DNA of 5,589 bases, from positions 1 to 5,589 of the forward strand of contig JACPTH010000477.1 of the NCBI GenBank assembly GCA_016192885.1. The letters are read 5' to 3'. The notes under the pieces were generated by a model. It made no database searches and was not told the origin of the DNA. It saw only the letters and a program-made list of their open reading frames with translations. The stretch is from a bacterium. Its GTDB lineage: Bacteria > Muiribacteriota > Ozemobacteria > Ozemobacterales > Ozemobacteraceae. The position numbers and the translations under genes were made by a program. The first letter of the stretch is position 1, and each line of letters opens with the position of its first letter. This document shows positions 1-5,589 of this stretch, piece by piece.

Positions 1-1948
1 GGTGGGCTTTGGCGGTGCGGTAGGCGGAAACATCGTGTTCCAAACCTAGGACCCATCGCTCGGTGGGGTAATAAAAGTATGCTAACCCAACAATGTCGGA
101 TTCATCGGTCTTAACATCGTCATTTTGGAATGTCATAAAATGGGCTTGAATGCCGTTTTTTGGGTCAACCTGATAATAAAGTTTTAACCCATATAAGTCT
201 TCGTTATAATCGACGTTTCCGGGGGTAAGACTAACAACATCAGTTCTGGAGTGTGAAAATGTTGCGGCCACTTTGCGGTGAGCGTATTTCAGGTTTTCCG
301 TAACTATTCGCCGAGAGTCTTGATATCCGCCGTAGTTAATATTAGTAACTATCGCGAATATGTCCCAGGGGCGATAACCATGCGTAAATTGATATCCGCC
401 CTTTGCTTCCATGCTCTTTGGATATTTTAACAAGGCAAGTTTAAATGCTTTTTCAGCGTCAACCAGATGATCAATCGCTACCAGTGCCCAACCTTTCGAA
501 ATCTGCATTCCAAGATCGTTGGGATATTTTGAATAAATAGCGATGGCCTTTGAGTAACTCTTTTGCTCGAAATGAAGTCGAGCCAAACGTCGGTCGAGCT
601 CATATCCTTTGAGTCCTTCTTGCGATAGCTGGTTTAGAAGAATCACCGCTCGCTGGTACGATCTCCCGTTTAAGTAGGCATCTACGGCGGCTAGCTTTTG
701 GCTTTGGGGATAGGGGGATGTTTTTGCGGTAGCTTCATAATTCAACCCAAGCGAGTTGTAAATGTTCCTTGCTTTTTTGTATTGCTTTGTTAAGGAAAAA
801 AGCGTTGCATATCTAACATCTAAATCAGTTCCTGATTTTTGGCCCCGTAACTGGTTGAGAACGATTTCGGCCCTATCGTAGCTTCTAGCGGCGATGTAGG
901 AATCCACCGCGGCAAGTTTCGTAAGCCTGGGGTTAGGGGATATTGTCGCCGCAAGTTCGTAATCCTGGCCTGCTTCATTAAACTTTCCGCCAAGGGATAA
1001 CAAGCTTGAAACCCTAAGAATTTGTTCGAAATTCATTCCCTTTTTGGGCATCTGGCTAATAAGCATATTAGCGGCCTTTAGGAAATGTCCGTTCAATTCG
1101 TAAAGGAAAATTAACCGATTTTGTTTTTCGCGAAGGAGCATTCTGTCAGACGGGGGTTTCGTTCCAAGTTCGTTTTCTAGATTTTTTATCTCAGCTTCGT
1201 TTAATGCCCCCAAAGCTTCGATAAGGTTTGGATTCAAGGGGTAAATTTTATAGGCCTCAAGAAGAAGCGGCCTTGCGGAATCAAACTTCCCAAGCTTATA
1301 GTAACAAAGACCAATTCCCAACTTACAATCAATGTTAGTAGGCATAAGGCTGTAATATTGAAGGGCGACATTATACTGTTTGCCGGCATATGCCATGTTC
1401 CCCATTCGCAAAATTGCGGTTATGTTTTGGGGGTCTCGGTACAAGATGTAATTTCCAACTGATTTGGCTTCGGTGGTTTTTCCCTCGGCGGTCAAAACCA
1501 GCATCTTACCGTGGAAACCCTCGAGGGATTGAGGGAATTTATCTATGGCTTGATGGTACCACTGAAGGGATTCGGAATACTTCTTTTCCAGATAGTATTC
1601 CCAACCCATGGTCAAAATTGCCCGAAGCGAACCTGGATAGAGCGCAAAGTATTCTGAAATTACTTTTCGCGCCATGGAAAAATCACCTATGTATTCATAT
1701 AGTCCTACGATGTAAAAAGCTGATTCCTCGCTCTTCATAGCTTCCTGCCGATTGGAAGCTAGTTTATCAGCCAAAACCTTTGTTGAGACCAACGTCACCG
1801 GGAGATTGTAAATCTTGGAAAGTTCGATAAGAGCGGCTTGATTCGCGGGTTCATTTTCAAGAATTTCAAGCCATTGCTGTTGGGCATACCCGATTCCTGA
1901 AAGAAAAACCACCAAAAACACTGAAAAAAATTTAATTAGAAACCTCAT
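1..1948 (-). CDS. Exported TPR-repeat protein with C-terminal outer-membrane barrel-like region (partial, 3' end outside window)
   Basis: The frame is open from the ATG at 1948 to the left edge: 649 codons without a stop. Residues 1-22 form a clear signal peptide (basic MRFLIK start, hydrophobic core, cleavage probably after GYA), so the protein enters the periplasm. Residues about 75-510 are helical repeats with TPR character, for example ILTMGWEYYLEKKYSESLQW (111-130), CKLGIGLCYYKLGKFDSA (208-225) and ARLHFEQKSYSKAIAIY. A two-TPR unit is duplicated at a 74-residue period. From about 519 the character changes to alternating aromatic/polar strands with short turns (NINYGGYQDS, LYGLKLYYQVDP, VGLAYFYYP), as in outer-membrane barrels that follow TPRs, such as the YaiO type. 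That assignment is from pattern only. The start is fixed by AAGGAGG 5 bases upstream and by the signal peptide. It overlaps the preceding gene by 17 bp, suggesting coupled translation. A role as periplasmic scaffold or outer-membrane export partner is inference, since the barrel is cut off. Confidence 0.85.
   Translation of the reverse strand, partial: MRFLIKFFSVFLVVFLSGIGYAQQQWLEILENEPANQAALIELSKIYNLPVTLVSTKVLADKLASNRQEAMKSEESAFYIVGLYEYIGDFSMARKVISEYFALYPGSLRAILTMGWEYYLEKKYSESLQWYHQAIDKFPQSLEGFHGKMLVLTAEGKTTEAKSVGNYILYRDPQNITAILRMGNMAYAGKQYNVALQYYSLMPTNIDCKLGIGLCYYKLGKFDSARPLLLEAYKIYPLNPNLIEALGALNEAEIKNLENELGTKPPSDRMLLREKQNRLIFLYELNGHFLKAANMLISQMPKKGMNFEQILRVSSLLSLGGKFNEAGQDYELAATISPNPRLTKLAAVDSYIAARSYDRAEIVLNQLRGQKSGTDLDVRYATLFSLTKQYKKARNIYNSLGLNYEATAKTSPYPQSQKLAAVDAYLNGRSYQRAVILLNQLSQEGLKGYELDRRLARLHFEQKSYSKAIAIYSKYPNDLGMQISKGWALVAIDHLVDAEKAFKLALLKYPKSMEAKGGYQFTHGYRPWDIFAIVTNINYGGYQDSRRIVTENLKYAHRKVAATFSHSRTDVVSLTPGNVDYNEDLYGLKLYYQVDPKNGIQAHFMTFQNDDVKTDESDIVGLAYFYYPTERWVLGLEHDVSAYRTAKAH
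617..940 (-). repeat. In-gene duplication of a two-TPR unit, 222-bp period
   Basis: Within the TPR protein, residues 337-370 (bases 940-839) and 411-444 (bases 718-617) are clearly related: KLAAVD is identical at 344-349 and 418-423, followed by related RSYDRA/RSYQRA and LNQL segments. The offset is exactly 74 codons (222 bp). The following TPRs (YKKARNIY and YSKAIAIY) keep the same offset. The DNA copies have diverged, so this is an old internal duplication rather than an unstable tandem repeat. Confidence 0.7.
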
Positions 1949-4121
1949 GAAATCCTCCTTGGGGGAATATCCTTCGACAAACGGCGACAACTTTGTCGTT
2001 TTCATACATAATTAGTTCCTTAAAACCTTCTGCGTTAAAACTTGCTTGTAGCCATGGAAGGGATAAATTAGATTTTGAAAATTGCTTAACAAATCTAGTT
2101 TGGACACTTACAAGCCCAGAATCACATAGGTCATCATTTTCATCTTGAAAGTTTCTTTTATAGCACGTTACCGAAAAAATTTCACCCCCCAGCCATGAAA
2201 AAATTTTTTTCCAAAAAGGTAGAAAAGGATACGCAGGTTTCCCATATAGGGTTGATTCCCAACGAAGTCCTGGAAAATTCTCGTAGGGCAAATCAGCGAT
2301 TGAAATGGCAAAGAGATTCAAAGGAGACAAAGGCTGGGAAGAAAACCTAACGATTTCAATCGATCTTGAACTTAGACGAAATTCTACTTCCTCATTTTGA
2401 TCGGAAGTAACAACGATATTGCCGTATAATGAATATTGAAACTTCCAACAAGCCGACTTCTTTCGACTCTTTTCCTCGATTTCGATTCTCCATTCTTCCC
2501 CCGCTTTCGGAGAAAATGCGGTTCTGGTGGAATCATTTGGAGCGATGTCGCTTAAATTGGCATTTTCGGCGGGCTTGAAAAACGGATAGAAAGTCTTCTC
2601 CGCATCTGCTTTAAGGATTACATCTTGGAACATAAAGGGGATATTCGGAGCTCCCGCATTCGGGTACAATTGAATCTGAAGGTGGAGATGAGGTTGTGCG
2701 CTTCTTCCGGAATTCCCCACTTTTCCGATTGGAGTTCCGATGCTTACAATTTGCCCCGGAGCAACAACTATTGAACCCTTCTTCAAATGATAGAGGCCAA
2801 TATAGACACCGGCGGAAAAAATTAGAACAAAATTTCCCCATGGTTCCCGGAGATTTGTCTCTCCTACCGAATTATCGGTCACCTGATCCCAGACGACTGA
2901 AACTACCCCATAAACCGGAGATCTTACCGGGGCGTTAAACGTAAAGTAATCATCCGCGTGAATCCCCGTCGATCGGAAGCGACTTTGTTCTTCATCGACC
3001 GCCGCGAGGTCAACCCCGTAGCGCCAATGGGCTTTGTGAGTTTCTTCTCCGTCAAAACCCTGTACAATCTTCCACTCGCCAAAAACGGGCAAAGGAATTG
3101 CTCTTAGAAAAATTCTTTCTTGATATCGACGATAGTAATTAATTGCTTCTTCGGGAGTGGAAAAATAAAGAGCGGGTTGAAACGGTTTGGCGTTAAAAGC
3201 ACGGCCTTGGAGCATTATTATCGCTCCGGAAACGATAAAATTAAAAGGAAGGGCGGTAAACTCCCCTCCATTTCCCTTTGTAATTGAGATTAGCGAAAAA
3301 CCGATTAACATTGCTCCCATTTGGGATAAAAGCATCAACAACAACGTTCGCCTTCCGGGAACGAAGAATGCCCCGCCAAGCGAAATGGAAATCAAAATAG
3401 CGTTAAACCCCAAAAAGGTTTCATTTCCTTCGCAGGAAAAAGGAAGAAAAAAAAGTAAGGAACGCATCCAGAAAAAGCCAATTAAAGCCAACAAAAAAGT
3501 TACGCGAGAACTCAAAACAAGTGCGGTTAGCGCCAGAAAACAAAAGAAGAATTTTTTTTGAAAAAGAATTGCACCGATTGATGCCGTAAAAATTAAAACT
3601 TCCCGAAGCAATTTCTCGGTAAAGTACAAGTGAAATGGTTTCTGCAAAAAGGATTCAATATATCCGGAGGAGTAGGAAAAATGGCGTTGAATGTCTATCC
3701 CGAAAAAAAGCTCCTGGGAATGGCTCAAATGTGAAATTAGAAGGGTTGCAAAAACAAAAGGGTAAGAGCAGGTCGGAATTTTTAAATACCAACCGAGGGT
3801 GTTGCTGAAGGTCCGCGTTAAAAGACAGACTAAGAAACTTCCACCCGCGGAAAGAATAAATAGCAGGGTCGGATCGGCAAAGTGACTTCCCAGGAAAAGC
3901 CCGAAAAGAACCCCATTACAACCATATAGGCCGTTATCGACTTCCGCTTCCGGAAACTCAAACCATTTTCCATATCCGTAAGTCAGATGGCCGCAAAGAA
4001 GGGCTGAAAACCCGTAATCTTCACTTCCAGTCACCGAGAGAAAAATTAATATTCCGACGATCGGATTGGATGAAAAAAAGATTGTGCCATACCATCGGAA
4101 AACTCTCGATAGGTGGTTCAA
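1932..4121 (-). CDS. Urea transporter (UT family) domain fused to M23/LytM-type peptidase domain
   Basis: The 729-residue product has three parts. Residues 1 to about 310 are hydrophobic and match the UT/SLC14 urea channel family. They include an FFSSNP amphipathic entry (15-20) and two homologous halves, seen as CNGVLFGLFLG (68-78) with FNAILISISLGG (239-250), and PTCSYPF (116-122) with TALPF (289-293). Residues about 345-515 are an M23 peptidase domain: HWRYGVDL (365-372), YHLKKG (444-449, H445), VGNSGRSAQ (468-476) and PHLH (477-480, zinc-type HxH). Residues 516-729 are soluble, beta-rich in appearance, and not recognised. UT channels pass urea or small amides passively; M23 enzymes cleave peptidoglycan cross-links with zinc. 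No cleavable signal peptide is seen. The start is TTG at 4121. An in-frame stop lies 13 codons upstream, no ATG or GTG falls between, and the UT family begins near here, but the ribosome binding site is poor (GATGG at best). The domain calls are secure. Whether either domain is active is open because ligand and pore positions deviate from the family. Confidence 0.88.
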   Translation of the reverse strand: MNHLSRVFRWYGTIFFSSNPIVGILIFLSVTGSEDYGFSALLCGHLTYGYGKWFEFPEAEVDNGLYGCNGVLFGLFLGSHFADPTLLFILSAGGSFLVCLLTRTFSNTLGWYLKIPTCSYPFVFATLLISHLSHSQELFFGIDIQRHFSYSSGYIESFLQKPFHLYFTEKLLREVLIFTASIGAILFQKKFFFCFLALTALVLSSRVTFLLALIGFFWMRSLLFFLPFSCEGNETFLGFNAILISISLGGAFFVPGRRTLLLMLLSQMGAMLIGFSLISITKGNGGEFTALPFNFIVSGAIIMLQGRAFNAKPFQPALYFSTPEEAINYYRRYQERIFLRAIPLPVFGEWKIVQGFDGEETHKAHWRYGVDLAAVDEEQSRFRSTGIHADDYFTFNAPVRSPVYGVVSVVWDQVTDNSVGETNLREPWGNFVLIFSAGVYIGLYHLKKGSIVVAPGQIVSIGTPIGKVGNSGRSAQPHLHLQIQLYPNAGAPNIPFMFQDVILKADAEKTFYPFFKPAENANLSDIAPNDSTRTAFSPKAGEEWRIEIEEKSRKKSACWKFQYSLYGNIVVTSDQNEEVEFRLSSRSIEIVRFSSQPLSPLNLFAISIADLPYENFPGLRWESTLYGKPAYPFLPFWKKIFSWLGGEIFSVTCYKRNFQDENDDLCDSGLVSVQTRFVKQFSKSNLSLPWLQASFNAEGFKELIMYENDKVVAVCRRIFPQGGFHEVSN
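1954..1960 (-). promoter_or_regulatory. Strong Shine-Dalgarno site for the TPR/barrel gene
   Basis: AAGGAGG on the minus strand lies 5 bases before the ATG at 1948. It sits inside the last codons of the preceding gene (its QGGF residues), so ribosomes finishing that gene terminate at 1932, just beyond this start. It settles the ATG as the start and favours translational coupling. Confidence 0.85.
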
Positions 4122-4162
4122 AGAGAAACCATCAAGAAAAAATATTTTACCGACAATTCAAG
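4122..4162 (-). other. 41-bp intergenic gap between decarboxylase and transporter fusion
   Basis: This short AT-rich gap has no hairpin with a T-run that would serve as a terminator and no convincing promoter. That supports read-through transcription from the decarboxylase into the fusion gene. It also lacks a good Shine-Dalgarno sequence for the TTG start at 4121. Confidence 0.6.
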
Positions 4163-5536
4163 TCAGGCTTTTCTGGGTAGATCTTTCGCCTTTCTTCCCA
4201 ATAAATATGGAGGAATGGACTCAAGCATGGTCATATAGTCAAGATCTTCCTTGCGTCGAATTTGGTGAACTTTCCCCTTTTGGTCGATTAATACGACCGC
4301 GGGTCTATAGCGAATAAATTGCATCCATTGAGTCATGTTATATGCGCCAACGGGCTTAATTATTACTCGTTCTCCGGAAGAAAGCGCCGGGAACAAAACA
4401 AGGGGGCGCACAACATCTATGTTCATGCAAAGAGGCCCGTAAATTACTGTGTTTTCCATTATTTGGCTATAGGCTTGAGCCGGAATTATGTCATGTTTGT
4501 ACCATGTCGCGGTAAAAAGCGTGTTTACTCCCGCATCAAGTACAAGCGCTGCCGTTCCGTCGCTTAATCTTTTTCTCGCCACAACGGTCGAGATAAGAAA
4601 CCCGGCTTCATCAATAAGCGCTCTACCGGTTTCTAGTATCAATAGCGGAGGTTTATCAAACATCCCGACGTATTTCATCAGTTCGCCGCAAATTACCTCG
4701 GCAAACTTCTCAATAGGAGGGTTAACTTGATGGCCTGGAAGATATTGGGTGTGAAGCGTATTTGAGGACGGGAACCCCCCGCCCGTATCAAGGTAATCGA
4801 TCTTTACTGAAAAATCTTCCCGTATTTTCTTCGCGAAAAAGACCAATTTTTGGATCGCTGTCTTATAAGCATTGGGTTCGAGAATAAAGGTTCCGATGTG
4901 GGAATGGAGCCCTTTAATTATGAGTTTTCCGGAACTTTGGATACGCGAAACGGCGGTATACGCCTCCTGGTTCTCAAGGTTAAATCCGAAACGACTCCAT
5001 GCCGGATAAATTCCTACGTCCATGTTAATCCTGATTCCGATTTCTATCGGGCGGTGAATCTCTCCGGCGATTTTTTCAAGGGCGAAAATTTCGTCCATAT
5101 GGTCAACGTGTATTTTGGAGCGCTTCTGTGCGGCTATTTTTAGAGATTCGTATGGCTTAAAAGGGCCGTTGAAAATTATCTTCTCTCCTGGAACACCAAG
5201 ATTAAGCGCTTTTTCATACTCAAACTCGGAAACCACCTCAGCCCACGAACCCTCCTGGTGATAAATTGCGCATACGCCGCTAAGATAATTTGTCTTGTAC
5301 GACCACGAGAATTGTACTCTCGGATATTGGTGGGCAAAGTCTCGCACCGCATCGCGGTATTTTTGGCGAATTATTTTATCCGAAAGGACAAAAAGGGGAG
5401 AGCCAAATTCCTGTACAAGGGTCGCGACTTTAACTTTTTCAATGGAATCCATGAAGTTATTTGTCACGGACCCAAATTTATTCATCATCCCTTCCTTGTG
5501 CTGGACAAGGCGAGGTTTTGCGTAGTCTTTTGGCAT
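4163..5536 (-). CDS. Fold-type III PLP-dependent amino acid decarboxylase (DAP/ornithine/arginine decarboxylase superfamily), substrate unknown
   Basis: The 457-residue product is a complete group IV PLP decarboxylase, a family that removes the alpha-carboxylate of an amino acid in the cytoplasm using a TIM-barrel plus a C-terminal beta domain. Seen motifs, numbered from the ATG: SPLFVLSD entry strand (46-53), SWSYKTNYL with PLP lysine K81, HSHIGTF (211-217), LDTGGGFP phosphate-binding loop (249-256), ETGRALIDEAGF (302-313), GPLCMNID with C370 and D374, and GAYNMTQW (397-404) with the PLP-ring tyrosine Y399. About 35 residues precede the usual family start. Length is slightly above the 400-430 typical of LysA. 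DAP decarboxylases usually read CES and ornithine decarboxylases CD at the cysteine motif; here Met follows Cys, so neither name is safe. The ATG at 5536 is preferred because GGAG lies 7 bases upstream. An in-frame TTG at 5542 is the alternative and adds two residues. It is the first gene of the cluster in this window and lies 41 bp before the transporter fusion. The superfamily is certain; the substrate is not known. Confidence 0.9.
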   Translation of the reverse strand: MPKDYAKPRLVQHKEGMMNKFGSVTNNFMDSIEKVKVATLVQEFGSPLFVLSDKIIRQKYRDAVRDFAHQYPRVQFSWSYKTNYLSGVCAIYHQEGSWAEVVSEFEYEKALNLGVPGEKIIFNGPFKPYESLKIAAQKRSKIHVDHMDEIFALEKIAGEIHRPIEIGIRINMDVGIYPAWSRFGFNLENQEAYTAVSRIQSSGKLIIKGLHSHIGTFILEPNAYKTAIQKLVFFAKKIREDFSVKIDYLDTGGGFPSSNTLHTQYLPGHQVNPPIEKFAEVICGELMKYVGMFDKPPLLILETGRALIDEAGFLISTVVARKRLSDGTAALVLDAGVNTLFTATWYKHDIIPAQAYSQIMENTVIYGPLCMNIDVVRPLVLFPALSSGERVIIKPVGAYNMTQWMQFIRYRPAVVLIDQKGKVHQIRRKEDLDYMTMLESIPPYLLGRKAKDLPRKA

Positions 5537-5543
5537 CGTCAAA

Positions 5544-5555
5544 CTCCATTCCTTT
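5544..5555 (-). promoter_or_regulatory. Two overlapping candidate ribosome binding sites for the decarboxylase
   Basis: GGAG (5547-5544) lies 7 bases before the ATG at 5536, and AAAGGA (5555-5550) lies 7 bases before the in-frame TTG at 5542. Both pairings have good spacing. ATG is chosen for its stronger start codon. The two choices differ by only two residues. Confidence 0.55.
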
Positions 5556-5589
5556 CAGATTCGTTTCCTCTGATTATCTCACCGGTTAC

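Noticed and set aside
1390..1740. Open frame on the plus strand (116 codons) opposite the TPR region
   Set aside because: It lies antisense to the continuous TPR gene, which has a signal peptide, a strong ribosome binding site and recognisable repeats. The plus-strand product shows no domain.
3552..3559. Run of eight A on the coding strand inside the UT domain, a possible slippage or phase-variation site
   Set aside because: The frame is intact through it (Gln-Lys-Lys), similar A/T runs occur elsewhere in the gene, and nothing shows an alternative frame being used.
3187..3561. Open frame on the plus strand (124 codons) opposite the UT domain
   Set aside because: It is the antisense shadow of a well-supported membrane domain, is rich in Lys and Pro from reverse-complemented hydrophobic codons, and has no family resemblance.
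4118..4132. Four-codon leader ATG GTT TCT CTT TGA whose stop overlaps the TTG start of the fusion gene
   Set aside because: No ribosome binding site precedes it and the codons suggest no attenuation logic. The overlap is most simply chance in AT-rich spacer.
4163..5536. Naming the decarboxylase lysA or speA
   Set aside because: The superfamily is clear, but the residue after the active-site cysteine is not that of DAP or ornithine enzymes, and biosynthetic SpeA is much longer. A gene symbol would be a guess.
5478..5549. Small frame of 23 codons with its own ATG (MEFDDAKRLR...) overlapping the start of the decarboxylase
   Set aside because: It overlaps the real coding sequence in another frame, its nearest purine-rich stretch abuts the ATG with no spacer, and the product resembles nothing known. 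Probably chance.
5573..5578. GATAAT, a -10-like hexamer on the minus strand upstream of the decarboxylase
   Set aside because: The matching -35 would lie beyond the right edge, so a promoter cannot be supported from this window.

Overview
All coding capacity in this window lies on the minus strand. Three genes run from the right edge to the left edge in the order decarboxylase, urea-transporter/peptidase fusion, and TPR/outer-membrane-type protein. Spacing is tight: 41 bp between the first two, and a 17-bp overlap between the second and third. They look like one co-transcribed unit. A signal-peptide protein with a TPR region followed by a beta-barrel-like tail points to a Gram-negative (diderm) bacterium. 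Base composition is moderate and no marker in the window fixes the taxon more closely. I see no tRNA, rRNA, CRISPR array, insertion sequence or phage gene.

Region by region (minus-strand order). (1) 5589-5537 is a short upstream stretch with two candidate ribosome binding sites and the start of gene 1; its promoter, if present, lies mostly beyond the edge. (2) 5536-4163 encodes a complete fold-type III PLP-dependent decarboxylase of the diaminopimelate/ornithine/arginine decarboxylase superfamily. The PLP lysine, the triple-glycine loop and the active-site cysteine are all present. The residue after the cysteine is Met, where DAP and ornithine decarboxylases carry an acidic residue, so the substrate is probably not simply DAP or ornithine. 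(3) 4121-1932 encodes a 729-residue fusion. It has an N-terminal urea-transporter (UT/SLC14) membrane domain with the family's two-fold internal repeat, then an M23/LytM-type peptidase domain, then about 210 unrecognised residues. (4) 1948-1 encodes an exported protein, cut by the left edge, with a signal peptide, a long TPR region that includes a duplicated two-TPR unit, and a C-terminal segment resembling an outer-membrane beta-barrel.

Taken together, the cluster has a cytoplasmic enzyme that makes a small amine or modified amino acid, an inner-membrane pore fused to a cell-wall-peptidase-like domain, and a periplasmic TPR protein probably anchored in or forming a pore in the outer membrane. 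A three-layer route (make, cross the inner membrane, cross the wall and outer membrane) is a reasonable hypothesis but is inference. The most striking points are the UT-M23 fusion itself, the topology problem it raises (standard UT topology would place the peptidase domain in the cytoplasm), the atypical first zinc half-site of the M23 domain, altered pore residues in the UT domain, and the non-acidic specificity position in the decarboxylase.
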